Shown: positions 40,052-49,654 of the stretch, one piece after another
How positions within the stretch are numbered: the first letter of the stretch is position 1
Layout of the letters: each line of letters begins with the position of its first letter
DNA from: Lamprobacter modestohalophilus
GTDB lineage: Bacteria > Pseudomonadota > Gammaproteobacteria > Chromatiales > Chromatiaceae
NCBI RefSeq assembly: GCF_016583905.1
Contig: NZ_NRRY01000038.1
Location: 1 to 49,714, forward strand
Length of the DNA: 49,714 nt
Direction: 5' to 3'
Translations under genes and position numbers: made by a program
Notes under the pieces: generated by a model
Seen by the model: only the letters and a program-made list of their open reading frames with translations
The model's database searches: none
What the model was told of the DNA's origin: nothing

Positions 40052-43000
40052 TCAGCCCGTCGCCGTCCGAATCCACTCCACCCGCTTGCGCATCACCCCA
40101 TAGTAGACCACCGGAATCACCACCAGCGTCAGCAGGGTGGAGACGAACAGGCCAAACAGCAGCGACACCGCCAGACCCGAGAAGATCGGGTCGCTGAGGA
40201 TAAAGGAGACCCCAGCCATGGTCGCCAACGCCGTGAGCACGATCGGCTTGGTGCGCACCACCGCCGAGCCAATGACCGCGCGTTCCAGCGGATCACCGGC
40301 GCGCACCTGCTGATTGATGAAGTCCACCAGCAGGATCGAGTTACGCACGATGATGCCGGCGAGGGCGATCATGCCGATCATCGAGGTGGCGGTGAACTGG
40401 GCGCCAATCAGCGCGTGGCCGGGCAGGATGCCGATGATGGTCAGCGGGATCGGCGCCATGATGATCAGCGGTACCACATAGCTGCGGAACTGGAAAACCA
40501 CCAACAGATAGATCAGCACCAGCCCAAAGGCATAGGCGATGCCCATGTCGCGGAAGGTCTCGTAGGTGACCTGCCATTCGCCATCCCATTTGATGCTGGG
40601 CTCGTAGGGGTTCTCCGGTTGGCGGGTGTACCACTGCGACAGGTTCGCATCGAGTTGGCCGGCGATGGTGAAGAGTCCATACAGCGGGCTGTCGATCGCG
40701 CCGGCCATGTTGGCGGTGACATAGACCACCGGCAGCAGATCCTTGTGGTAGATGCTGTGCTCGCGCTGGCTGTCGACGACGGTGACGATCTCCGACAGCG
40801 GCACCAGCTGGCCGCCGCGCGAGCGTACCCGCAGCGCCAGCACCTGATCCAGATCGGCCTTGTCGGCCTCGGCGTATTCGACCCGGATCGGCACCGCGTA
40901 CTTGACATTGGCTCCGTGCAGGTAGGCCATGTCCTCGCCACCGAGCACGCTGGCCAGGGCTTGGGCGACGCTGGCCTGATCGACTCCGAGCTGCGCCGCC
41001 TTGGGGCGGTCGACGACGAGCACGAACTTGCGCCCCGGATACTCCATCGAGTCATCGATATCGACGATGTCATCGGTGCCGGCGAAGACTCTGCGCACCT
41101 GCTCGGCCAGGGCCATCTGCTCGGCGTAGTCGATGCCATAGATCTCGGCGACCAGCGGCGCGAACACCGGCGGTCCGGGCGGAATCTCGACGATCTTGGC
41201 GTTGCCACCATGGCGCTCGGCGATTGCCTGCAATGGCTCACGCAGCCGCAGCGCGATGGCGTGGCTCTTGTCCTCGCGTTGATCATCGGCGACCAGGTTG
41301 ACCTGCAGGTCACCCTGATGCGCCTGATCGCGCAGATAGTACTGGCGCACCAGACCGTTGAAGTTCATCGGCGAGGCAGTCCCGGCATAGGCCTGATAAT
41401 CGGCGACCTCGGGCTGCGTCTCCAGATAATGCCCCAGCTCCGCGAGCACGCGCGCGGTCTGCTCCAGGCTGCTGCCCTCGGGCATGTCGAGCACGATCTG
41501 CAGCTCGCTCTTGTTGTCGAAAGGCAGCATCTTCAGGATGACCGCCTGACTCAGGGGCAGCAGCAGCGAGGCGCCGATCATGAGCAGGATGCCAGCCAGC
41601 AGCAGCCAACGGTTGATCAGGCCGCGCCGACCTTCTAGGAACGGCGTGATCACCCGATCGAACAGCCATTGCAGCTTCGGATTGGCCTCGTCTTCTCCCG
41701 TTTCGTGCTTCTGATGCGCTGGTGCCGATTCGCTGCCTGCCACGTCTTGCGGAACTTGCGGGGCATGGTGGTCTTGACCGGCGAGCGCCGCATCATGACG
41801 CCGCCCAAGCACCTGATAGGCGAGCCAAGGCGTGAGCACGAAGGCGACGGCCTGGGAGATCACCATCCCCATTGAGGCATTGATCGGGATCGGGCTCATG
41901 TAGGGCCCCATGAGCCCGGAGACGAAGGCCATCGGCAGCAGGGCAGCGATGACGGTGAAGGTGGCGAGGATGGTGGGGCCACCGACCTCGTCGACCGCGC
42001 CGGGCATCAGGTCGAGCATCTTGCGCCGCCCGATGGCCATGTGGCGGATGATGTTCTCGACCACGACGATGGCGTCGTCGACCAGGATGCCGATCGAGAA
42101 GATCAGCGCGAACAGCGATACCCGGTTGAGGGTGAAGCCATAGGCCCAGGAGGCGAACAGGGTCAGCATCAGGGTGACGATGACCGCGCCTCCGACCACC
42201 AGCCCGGCGCGCCAGCCCATCGCCAGCCCCACCAAGACGATGACGGTGATGGTCGCGGAGGCCAGCTCGGTGATCAGCTTGCGCGCCTTGGCGTCAGCGG
42301 TTTGCCCGTCGTTACGGGTGATGCTGACCTCGACGCCCTCGGGGATGAAGATGCCCTCGAGCTGCTCGAAGCGCGCGATGATCTGCTCGGCGACGGCTAC
42401 CGCATTGGTGCCTTCCTGCTTGGCCACGGCGATGGTCACCGCCGGCGTGGTGCCGACGAGCGAGGGGCTGTCAGCGCCGCTGGGGCTATCGGTGCCGCCG
42501 GAGCTGGCGCTAGCACTGGCACTGGTACTGTCACTAGAGCCGGCACCGGCACCGGCACCGGGGCCAGCGCCCATCCAGACATAGGCTTGGGGTATCTCGG
42601 GGCCGCGCTCGATACGGGCCACCTCGCGCAGATAGACCGGGCGCCCGCCGTGCATGCCGACCACCAGCTCGGCGATATCGTCGACGCTGGAGAGCATGGT
42701 CCCAGCCTGGACCTGGATCTCACGGTTATCGGCGACGATGGCGATGTCGTCCCGGCTGCTGTTGCCCGCCTGCAAGGCGCGGCTCAGGTCACTCAGATCG
42801 ATGCCGTGCGAGGCCAAGGCTTGCGGATCAAGAATGACCCGCATCACCTGCTGCGGCGCGCCCACCGTGTAGACATCGCGGGTGCCGGGCACCCGTTTCA
42901 GCTCCTGCTCGATGGCATGGGCGACCTGGCCCAGCTCATAGGCCCCGAGCTGCTGATCCGCCGACCAGAGGGTGGCGGTGAGGATGGGCACGTTGTCGAT

Positions 43001-43507
43001 GCCCTTTGGTTTGATCAATGGCTGACCGACACCGAGACCTTCGGCCAGCCAATCGGCGTTGGAATTGACCTTGCTCCACAGCCGCACGATGGCCTCGGTG
43101 CGGTCCTCGCCGACCTCGAACTGGACCGAGATCAGCGCCATCCCCGGGCGCGAGACCGAGTACACATGCTTGACGCCCTGGATCTCGGACAACACCTGCT
43201 CGGCCGGACCGGCGACCAGGTGCTCGACCTCGCTCGCTGAGGCGCCGGGGAAGGGGATGAAGACGTCGGCGAAGGTGACGTTGATCTGCGGCTCTTCCTC
43301 GCGCGGCGTCATGATGATCGCGAACAGCCCGAGCAGCAGGCCGACCAGCGCCAGCAGCGGCGTGATCTTGGCATCCTGGAAGCGCTGGGCGATGCGCCCG
43401 GAGATGCCAAGCGTCGTTCCCTGGCTTGGTGGCGCCGTAGCTCCGTCGGCGCTAGCGGCCTCAACGGTTCCAGCGCTGTTCTGGGTTGACATCGGCGACT
43501 CAGCCAT
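40052..43507 (-). CDS. RND efflux pump inner-membrane subunit (AcrB/HAE-like)
   Basis: 1151 residues from ATG 43507, overlapping the adaptor stop by eight bases. The first helix (ALVGLLLGLFAIIMTP) and the TM4 region GILVDDAIVVVENIIRHM, with the paired Asp of the proton relay, place it in the RND family, along with GIIVRNSILLVDFINQQ in the second half. Two non-conserved insertions are visible: an Ala/Gly/Ser-rich run (about residues 330-370, GAGPGAGAGAG..) in the first periplasmic loop, and a His/Glu-rich cytosolic loop (about 600-640). The substrate is unknown. No outer-membrane channel gene lies alongside, so TolC-like help must come from elsewhere. Confidence 0.9.
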   Translation of the reverse strand: MAESPMSTQNSAGTVEAASADGATAPPSQGTTLGISGRIAQRFQDAKITPLLALVGLLLGLFAIIMTPREEEPQINVTFADVFIPFPGASASEVEHLVAGPAEQVLSEIQGVKHVYSVSRPGMALISVQFEVGEDRTEAIVRLWSKVNSNADWLAEGLGVGQPLIKPKGIDNVPILTATLWSADQQLGAYELGQVAHAIEQELKRVPGTRDVYTVGAPQQVMRVILDPQALASHGIDLSDLSRALQAGNSSRDDIAIVADNREIQVQAGTMLSSVDDIAELVVGMHGGRPVYLREVARIERGPEIPQAYVWMGAGPGAGAGAGSSDSTSASASASSGGTDSPSGADSPSLVGTTPAVTIAVAKQEGTNAVAVAEQIIARFEQLEGIFIPEGVEVSITRNDGQTADAKARKLITELASATITVIVLVGLAMGWRAGLVVGGAVIVTLMLTLFASWAYGFTLNRVSLFALIFSIGILVDDAIVVVENIIRHMAIGRRKMLDLMPGAVDEVGGPTILATFTVIAALLPMAFVSGLMGPYMSPIPINASMGMVISQAVAFVLTPWLAYQVLGRRHDAALAGQDHHAPQVPQDVAGSESAPAHQKHETGEDEANPKLQWLFDRVITPFLEGRRGLINRWLLLAGILLMIGASLLLPLSQAVILKMLPFDNKSELQIVLDMPEGSSLEQTARVLAELGHYLETQPEVADYQAYAGTASPMNFNGLVRQYYLRDQAHQGDLQVNLVADDQREDKSHAIALRLREPLQAIAERHGGNAKIVEIPPGPPVFAPLVAEIYGIDYAEQMALAEQVRRVFAGTDDIVDIDDSMEYPGRKFVLVVDRPKAAQLGVDQASVAQALASVLGGEDMAYLHGANVKYAVPIRVEYAEADKADLDQVLALRVRSRGGQLVPLSEIVTVVDSQREHSIYHKDLLPVVYVTANMAGAIDSPLYGLFTIAGQLDANLSQWYTRQPENPYEPSIKWDGEWQVTYETFRDMGIAYAFGLVLIYLLVVFQFRSYVVPLIIMAPIPLTIIGILPGHALIGAQFTATSMIGMIALAGIIVRNSILLVDFINQQVRAGDPLERAVIGSAVVRTKPIVLTALATMAGVSFILSDPIFSGLAVSLLFGLFVSTLLTLVVIPVVYYGVMRKRVEWIRTATG

Positions 43508-44612
43508 CTTGGCGATCCTGACGGCCCTGGCGATTCGCATCCGCTTGGCGTTTGAGCGCGACACCGGCGGCGATGGGGTCGAGCGCGACCTGCTCGCCCG
43601 GGCTTAGGCCGGAGAGGACGACGATCTCGCCATCCAGGCTCGTGCCAATGCGAATCTTGCGCAGGTGGATACGACCGTCGTCGCTGACCACATAGGCCCC
43701 GGTGACCTCGGAGCGGTACACCACCGCGGCGCTGGGGATGGTGAGCTCCTCCTTGTCGCCGGTGACGATGGCGGTCTTGACGAACATGCCGGGGAAGAGC
43801 CCTTCGGTGTTCGTCTCCAGATCGGCGCGCACCTTAAAGGTATTCGAGCCAAGATCGGCGAAGGGGAAGACGGTGATGCGGCTTGGCGCGGTCACCTCGC
43901 CATTGGGCAGATGGATCTTGATCTCGCCGCGCTCGCGCACCGCCGGGATCGCGCTCTGCGGCACATCGATGATCACCCGCAGTTCTTCGAGCGAGATGCC
44001 GCTCATCACTGGGCTGCCCGGGCTGGCCACCTCGCCAAGCTCGACATGACGGCGGATCACGATGCCGGAGTAGGGCGCGCGAATCTGGGTGTAGTCGAGC
44101 TGTTCCTGAGCCTGCTCGAGATTGGCCTGGGCGGATTCCAGGCGCGCCTTGGCGCTCTCGAGATCAGCCTCGGCCTGATCCATCGCCGATTCAGAGACGT
44201 TCTTTTGTTGGTACAGCCCTTCGATGCGGGCGTACTCGTCGCGGGACTGTTCGAGCTGCGCCGAGGCCGATCGCAGGTCGGCGGCGGCTTGTGCCAGCCG
44301 CGCGCGATGTTCGGTATCGCGCAAGCGGGCGATCACCTCGCCCTTCTCAACGAAGTCATCGACATCGTAGAGGATCTCTTCGACCTGTCCGCTGGTCTGG
44401 GCCGAGACCGTCGTGCGATTGATTGCCTCGACCACCCCGTCGAGCCGGTATTCCTCGGGCACCACGCGATAGCTGGCCTCGGCGGTGGCGAGGTTGGCAC
44501 TGGCGTCGTCTTGGCTTGAATTCGCATCGGCCGCGTTGCTGAACGCTGAGAGGGACAGCAGCAGCGGGGCAAGGATTGCTAATCGAAGCCGGAGTCTGTG
44601 AGTCGATGTCAT
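43500..44612 (-). CDS. RND periplasmic adaptor (HlyD/MFP family)
   Basis: 370 residues. A signal peptide (..LAILAPLLLSLSAFSNAADA) is followed by the lipoyl half-motifs (VSAQTSGQVEEILYDVDDF and IRAPYSGIVIRRHVELGE), a long coiled coil between them, and the beta-barrel and membrane-proximal parts (..ELTIPSAAVVYRSEVTGAYV..). It links the RND pump to an outer-membrane channel. It is first in the pump operon. The ATG has GGAGC upstream; no other regulator gene is adjacent. Confidence 0.9.
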   Translation of the reverse strand: MTSTHRLRLRLAILAPLLLSLSAFSNAADANSSQDDASANLATAEASYRVVPEEYRLDGVVEAINRTTVSAQTSGQVEEILYDVDDFVEKGEVIARLRDTEHRARLAQAAADLRSASAQLEQSRDEYARIEGLYQQKNVSESAMDQAEADLESAKARLESAQANLEQAQEQLDYTQIRAPYSGIVIRRHVELGEVASPGSPVMSGISLEELRVIIDVPQSAIPAVRERGEIKIHLPNGEVTAPSRITVFPFADLGSNTFKVRADLETNTEGLFPGMFVKTAIVTGDKEELTIPSAAVVYRSEVTGAYVVSDDGRIHLRKIRIGTSLDGEIVVLSGLSPGEQVALDPIAAGVALKRQADANRQGRQDRQDG

Positions 44613-44658
44613 CGATAGATGCTCCGTAAATTAGTATTTCCTTATATTACCTGAAACC

Positions 44659-44931
44659 CTAGGCGAGAAGCTCGTCCGGCGTCGTCGCACGATTGCTCTC
44701 AAGCATGCGTTGGAAACGCTGCGGATCACGCTTCAAGATGTCGATGTACTCGTCTAGCAGCGCGGCCCAGTGTGGGCCGCCGTGCTCCTGAAACTTAGCC
44801 AGCGCGACCAATAGGATCTTTGCCGCCGCGCGCAGCTCGCGTAGGTCACCATCGCCGTAGTGCTGCACGAGCTCGGTGAAGAGAGCCTCCACCCGCTCGA
44901 CAGGAGGCTGGGGGGCGTTTGCTTTAGACAT
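44659..44931 (-). CDS. Small conserved-looking protein of unknown function
   Basis: 90 residues from ATG 44931 (MSKANAPQPPVERVEAL..), mainly alpha-helical, soluble, with AKILLVALAKFQEHGGPHWA and YIDILKRDPQRFQRML. I do not recognise a family. It lies 46 bases upstream of the adaptor gene on the same strand and 48 bases after fkpB, so it may be co-transcribed with either. ATG 44949 (MLGQLP..) is the longer option. Confidence 0.6.
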   Translation of the reverse strand: MSKANAPQPPVERVEALFTELVQHYGDGDLRELRAAAKILLVALAKFQEHGGPHWAALLDEYIDILKRDPQRFQRMLESNRATTPDELLA

Positions 44932-44979
44932 GGGCAATTGGCCTAGCATGCTGCTGGGTCTTGACGGCCCAGTATACTG

Positions 44980-45447
44980 TCAGAATACGTCGAGCACCTG
45001 CGCGCGGATGCGCAAGCCGCGGTGCGCGAGTGGATGATTGAAGTCGATCTCGACCTCGGTCAGGTCGGCACTCAGAACGGTGCCGGCGGTCTCCTGTCCG
45101 CCAGGGGTCTGAAACTGGACCACCTGCCCCGGCTCGGGCGCAAACCCCTCAGGCATATCGCTGAGCGGGACCCGATGCACCAGCCCCGCGTCGTGGGCGC
45201 CGAACAGCGCCGAGCCATCGGCCAGCATCTGCTCATCGGCGCCTGGCGCCAGATCGATCAGCAGGCTTTCGAAGCCTGGCGCCAGCGTGCCATCGCCGAT
45301 GCGAAAGCGCATCGGCTCATCACCGAAGCTGGAGAGTACCTCGGTGCCATCCTCGAGATAGACCGCGAGATGCAGACAGACCTGGCTGCCCGGGCCGATC
45401 TTGGCGGTGTTGTTACTCAAGACTGGTTGCCTCGCGTCTGCGTTCAA
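44980..45447 (-). CDS. fkpB: FKBP-type peptidyl-prolyl isomerase (FkpB/SlpA-like)
   Basis: 155 residues. It has the FkpB layout: IGPGSQVCLHLAVYLEDGTE, RIGDGTLAPGFESLLIDL, an inserted chaperone flap (..SDMPEGFAPEPGQVVQFQ..) and the final VEIDFNHPLAHRGLRIRAQV. E. coli fkpB acts in early folding. It differs from the 12.5-kb SlyD-like gene in length and flap. The frame starts at a TTG (45447); another TTG at 45420 follows GAGG by nine bases and may be the true start. Confidence 0.8.
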   Translation of the reverse strand: MNADARQPVLSNNTAKIGPGSQVCLHLAVYLEDGTEVLSSFGDEPMRFRIGDGTLAPGFESLLIDLAPGADEQMLADGSALFGAHDAGLVHRVPLSDMPEGFAPEPGQVVQFQTPGGQETAGTVLSADLTEVEIDFNHPLAHRGLRIRAQVLDVF

Positions 45448-45586
45448 TACGGCTCAGTATGCCGGCCTAAGGCGGCCCTGTCTTGCGCTACTGTGCGATG
45501 GCCAGTGACGCCGCTAGGTCCTGCTTGCAGCGACTGGTTGCTGTAGTCTCGGCCGTTAGTCAGGGGTCTACTCAAAAAGGTGATGC

Positions 45587-46765
45587 ATGATTGCCAATTC
45601 AGGTTCCAAACTGACGCTGCTGCTCGCGACCGCGTGTAGCTCGTTGATCCTGGCTCCGCCTCTCATGGCCGAGACGTCAAACAACGATTGGTGTGAAGCC
45701 GAGGTCGCCACCTTGGCGGGCGATTACATGGCCTGCCTACTGAACGCTCATGCCTGGAACCTCACCGGCGGGTCCGACGAGCCGGACGATCTGGCGTTAG
45801 ACGTTCAAGCCTGTGGTTCGACCTACCTGTCTGGTTATCTCGCCACGGTGATGCATGATCCAGGCAGCTGCCCCGGCGCCGAGGCCTCTTGGGACGGGAT
45901 CGTCGATCATCTGCTGCAGCTCAGGGACAGCTCTTGGGATGCGGTCGACCAGGTTGCGCTGCTGGTCTCTGGGAACTCAGTCTTCACCGACCAAGGGCAG
46001 GTCGTCTTTTTCAATAACTGCGCGGTCGACGTGAAGCTCATGTCGCCCGATCTTGGAACGGTCGATGGCAATGTCATCAAGGCCGGCGACCACGAGTCCC
46101 TGATCCTCAGCCAGTTCGCCGCGAATCAAGCCAACGTAGTCATGGTGGCCCCGGTGACCACCAAGACCGAATGTGATCGGATTCAGTGCCAGGATTGGAC
46201 CGCGCTGCAGCCGAATACGGAGCAGCGGCAGCCCAGCATGTGGAAGGAGCCCAACTTGCTCTATGCGGCTTACTGCCAGCCGACCAATGCGGCAGCCGCG
46301 CAATGCCTGAGCGATGGGGCCAGCACGCCATGCTGCGGCCCGAACATGAATTATGACCGGACCTTCGGCACGCACGTAGAGATCACCCCGAATACACCCA
46401 ACGGCAATGACTTCGTGAATCTCAGCACCAACTCAAAGCCACCCGAGCTATGCAACGGCACCAACCCTGACAACTGCGTCCTGCCCAGCGCAAATATCTT
46501 CTTCAATGTGCCGGTCCAAGTGGAGATGAGCGGCGGCGACTGTGCTTGTGGCACCCTGGGGCAACGCAGTCAGTTGCAATGCGCCGCGGTCGACTGTACC
46601 GATGCCTACACCTATCCGACCGACCCGAAGCAATGTGCCTGCTCAAGCGGTGGCAAGCGCGGCTATACCGTCACTTATTGCCCAGACCAGGCCTCGCAAT
46701 TGCCATCGATCCCGGCCGGGGCCGGTAACCCGCTCACGAAGTTACAACGCATTGGAATAGATTAA
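45587..46765 (+). CDS. Secreted cysteine-rich thaumatin-like protein
   Basis: 392 residues from ATG 45587, just after AAGGTGA. A signal peptide ends ..LILAPPLMA. Residues 30-140 form a helical, cysteine-containing N-terminal region with no known match. From about 145 the chain looks like the thaumatin fold: VVFFNNCAVDVKLMSP, a GDHESLILS strand, CQDW.., CCGPNMNY.., GTHVEITPN, NVPVQVEM, and the ending DAYTYPTDPKQCACSSGGKR then TVTYCP, comparable to plant thaumatin's DAFSY... RVTFCP. About 20 cysteines would give many disulfides. Bacterial thaumatin-like proteins are rare; the role is unknown. Assigned from pattern reading alone. Confidence 0.55.
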   Translation: MIANSGSKLTLLLATACSSLILAPPLMAETSNNDWCEAEVATLAGDYMACLLNAHAWNLTGGSDEPDDLALDVQACGSTYLSGYLATVMHDPGSCPGAEASWDGIVDHLLQLRDSSWDAVDQVALLVSGNSVFTDQGQVVFFNNCAVDVKLMSPDLGTVDGNVIKAGDHESLILSQFAANQANVVMVAPVTTKTECDRIQCQDWTALQPNTEQRQPSMWKEPNLLYAAYCQPTNAAAAQCLSDGASTPCCGPNMNYDRTFGTHVEITPNTPNGNDFVNLSTNSKPPELCNGTNPDNCVLPSANIFFNVPVQVEMSGGDCACGTLGQRSQLQCAAVDCTDAYTYPTDPKQCACSSGGKRGYTVTYCPDQASQLPSIPAGAGNPLTKLQRIGID

Positions 46766-47005
46766 CGATTCCGCCTCGTTGTGCCTTGCTGGACACCGCG
46801 CGGGACGCACCCTGACGACCGTTCAACTGCGCTTGCTAGGATCATGCTCATCGTCGTGGACCGATCCTTCGAAGTTGAAAAAGCGCATGCGCTGGTGGTC
46901 TCCGATGCCTCAAGTAAGGGGCGGCAGGCTAGTATGGGGCGGCTCTGGTCGCGCCTAATCGCCGTTCGCTCTGGTTGCCGGACGCTGCTCGGCGGGGAGG
47001 TCGGA

Positions 47006-49654
47006 TCACCCGGCATGCCAACTTTCAGTATCAGCGGCTTCCAGGTCTTCCTGCGCCTGCGCGGCCAACGCTTGGAGCAGCTGTTCAAGCGATCTGGCGA
47101 GTTCTTCGGCATTCTCGAACGCGGTTTGATCACCGGCGCGGGCCTGTTCACAGAGTCGATCGGCCTGCTTTCGCAACGGCTCGGCGCTGAGGTGAGCGGC
47201 AAAGCCCTTTAGCATGTGCGCGATGCGGAAGCATTCATCGAGGTCGCCCTCAGCGGCAAAGTGTCGCAGGCGATCTGGGGTATCGCGCTGGCTGCTGAGC
47301 GCGGTTTCGATCAGGCGCTGCACAAAACCGGGAGACTGTTCGAAGCGTTGCTGGAGCAGATCCCAGTCGACTGGTGACTCTTGGGTTAGCTTGGCATCAA
47401 CCCGGCTGGTTGCGCCAACCGCGATGGCTGCTGTGGCTCGTTCTGGTGATGGTGCCAGTGCCTGCGTGCTGAATGATCCCTGCGTTCTGTCGGGCGTCTT
47501 CTTTGTGCTGACAGTGAATATGCTTTCAGACTCGTCAGCCTCAGCCTCAGTCTTAACTTCAGCGTCGGTATCGGCATCGGAGAGGCCAGCCGGCGCTGAG
47601 CGGAAAGGCCGCTTCTGTCGAAGTTGGTCGCGTCGTTGGTCGATCGCGGCCAACAGGGCTTCGAGGTCGATCGGTTTGGTCAGATGCGCCACCATGCCGG
47701 CATTCAGGCAGCGCTCGCGCTCTTCCGCCATGGCATGTGCGGTGAGGCCGATAACTGGCAAGTCCGGCCAACCGGCGCGGATGCGTCGTGTTGCCTCGTA
47801 ACCATCCATCACCGGCATCTGCACATCCATCAGTACCAGGTTGACTGCGTCCGCGCCGATCTCTTCCAGCCGCGTCAGCGCTTCTTGGCCATCCCGTGCC
47901 GTTGTGATCTGCGCGCCTTCGTGGCTCAGTAGATCCTCGAGCACCATCAGATTCAGCGCGACATCGTCCACCGCTAAAATGTGCATCCCGGCCAGGGACT
48001 GGGTATCGACGCGGCTTGAGTCGTCGAGCCGAGGGCTGCGCGATGGCTCTGCCGCTGGTAGTGGCAGGCGCAGTTCAAAGCAGCTGCCGATATTGGGTTC
48101 GCTATCAACGCTCAGGCTGCCGCCCATCATCTTCGCCAGAGCCAGACTGATGCTCAGCCCGAGACCGGTGCCACCATAGCTGCGCGTAGTGCCGACATCG
48201 GCTTGTTCGAACGGCTGGAAGATGCGTGCAATCTGCTCCTCGTTCATGCCAATGCCGGTATCGGTGATCTGGAATTGCCGTTCCTCACCGGCAGACAACA
48301 ACCGCAGTCGAACCTCGCCGGTCTGGGTGAATTTGATCGCGTTGCCGAGCAGGTTGAGCAGGATTTGACGCAGCCGCATGGCATCGCCAAGCACCCAAGC
48401 AGGCAGATCGGCATCTGGCAGGATGCTCAGGCGCAAGCCCTTCGCATTGGCCTGGGGGCGCAACAGGGATTCGAGTTCGGCGAGACAATCGGCCAAGCAA
48501 AACGGCTGAGCCTGGATGCTGAGCTTGCCGGCGCCGAGCTTAGAGAAGTCCAAGATGTCATTCAGCAGAATCATCAGATGCTGCCCGGCGGTCTGGATAT
48601 GCCGAAACAGCTGCCCGGTCTCTTGGGTGTCATAGTCGCGCCGGCCGATCTGCGCGAGACCCAGGATGCCGTTGAGCGGCGTGCGGATCTCGTGACTCAT
48701 ATTGGCAATGAAGGCGTTCTTGAGCGCTGCGAGGCGCTCGGCTTCAACCAGCGCCTGCATGCGCGCGGACTCCATCCGGTGCCGCTCAGTGATGTCATTG
48801 CCGGCAGCGAGCACGCCGACAACCCGCCCAGCCGCGTCGTGCAACAGGCTGCTGCGCCAGGCGATCAGATGCGTGGAGCCATCACTGCTGACCAGGCTGT
48901 TCTCGAGGTAATCCTCGGCACGCAATGAACCCTCGAGGAGTTGCGCAAAGACGTCGCGCAGTTTCGGGCGATCCTCTGCCGCCAGGCAGAGATCGAACCA
49001 GTCTTGGCCCAGCAGATCCTGCTCGGTCCGGCCGAGCAACTCGCAGGTGTAGCGATTCGCCAGTGTGACCCGACCCTGGGTATCGAGCGAGAGGATGATC
49101 GAGCTTGCGGAATCCAGATAGCGCTGCGCCCGATCGCGCTCCTGGCGCAGCGCTTCGGTGGCTTGGCGCAGGGGCGAAACATCGGTGATATTGCCGAGCA
49201 CACCCTGAGGCTTCCCATCGCTGGTGCGTAGCAGGGTGGTTGAGAGCAAGACCGGGATCTGTTCGCCATCGGCGCGTTGCAGGGTCCATTCGCGAGTCTC
49301 CTCGCCGTCGTGTAACAAGGGCTCGCTAAAGCTCCTGAATCCGGGGTGGATCTCCTCGCCGAGCTGTGCCGACAGCTCGTCGGCGCGTGCCGCGATCTCG
49401 TGCTCGAGGTGGAAGCGCAGGGGCGTTTGCTGCCCGATCATCTCCTCCGCGCTGAAGTCGAGCAGGCGTTCGGCGGCTGGATTGAACTGGGTGACCAGGC
49501 CATTCATATCGGTAGTGACCATGGCGGAACCCGCGAGATCGATCATTTGAGCGGCGAAATGCAACTGTTCATCGGCCAGCCGACGCTCATATATGGTCCG
49601 CCCCGCGATGCAAGAGCCACTTGACTGTTCAGCAGAAGGAAACGTTGCGGCCAT
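47006..49654 (-). CDS. Hybrid histidine kinase PAS-PAS-HisKA-HATPase-REC-Hpt, start perhaps beyond the window
   Basis: At least 882 residues. Two PAS domains (about 35-160 and 175-295) precede the dimerisation helix with phospho-acceptor His321 (NMSHEIRTPLNG), the ATPase part (NLLGNAIKFTQ, DTGIGM, GGTGLGLSIS), a receiver domain with Asp610 (LMDVQMPVMDG) and an Hpt domain with His813 (IAHMLKGF). It therefore carries a full His-Asp-His relay; the final response regulator is not in the window. The frame stays open from ATG 49654 to the right edge (49714), and residues before the first PAS look like a linker, so an upstream sensor may be missing. A low-complexity Asp/Glu/Ser linker separates receiver and Hpt. 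Confidence 0.88.
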   Translation of the reverse strand: MAATFPSAEQSSGSCIAGRTIYERRLADEQLHFAAQMIDLAGSAMVTTDMNGLVTQFNPAAERLLDFSAEEMIGQQTPLRFHLEHEIAARADELSAQLGEEIHPGFRSFSEPLLHDGEETREWTLQRADGEQIPVLLSTTLLRTSDGKPQGVLGNITDVSPLRQATEALRQERDRAQRYLDSASSIILSLDTQGRVTLANRYTCELLGRTEQDLLGQDWFDLCLAAEDRPKLRDVFAQLLEGSLRAEDYLENSLVSSDGSTHLIAWRSSLLHDAAGRVVGVLAAGNDITERHRMESARMQALVEAERLAALKNAFIANMSHEIRTPLNGILGLAQIGRRDYDTQETGQLFRHIQTAGQHLMILLNDILDFSKLGAGKLSIQAQPFCLADCLAELESLLRPQANAKGLRLSILPDADLPAWVLGDAMRLRQILLNLLGNAIKFTQTGEVRLRLLSAGEERQFQITDTGIGMNEEQIARIFQPFEQADVGTTRSYGGTGLGLSISLALAKMMGGSLSVDSEPNIGSCFELRLPLPAAEPSRSPRLDDSSRVDTQSLAGMHILAVDDVALNLMVLEDLLSHEGAQITTARDGQEALTRLEEIGADAVNLVLMDVQMPVMDGYEATRRIRAGWPDLPVIGLTAHAMAEERERCLNAGMVAHLTKPIDLEALLAAIDQRRDQLRQKRPFRSAPAGLSDADTDAEVKTEAEADESESIFTVSTKKTPDRTQGSFSTQALAPSPERATAAIAVGATSRVDAKLTQESPVDWDLLQQRFEQSPGFVQRLIETALSSQRDTPDRLRHFAAEGDLDECFRIAHMLKGFAAHLSAEPLRKQADRLCEQARAGDQTAFENAEELARSLEQLLQALAAQAQEDLEAADTESWHAG

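Noticed and set aside
40415-43240. Antisense frames of about 400 codons over the RND gene
   Set aside because: Rich in Asp, His and Arg as expected from the complement of membrane-protein codons; no domain.
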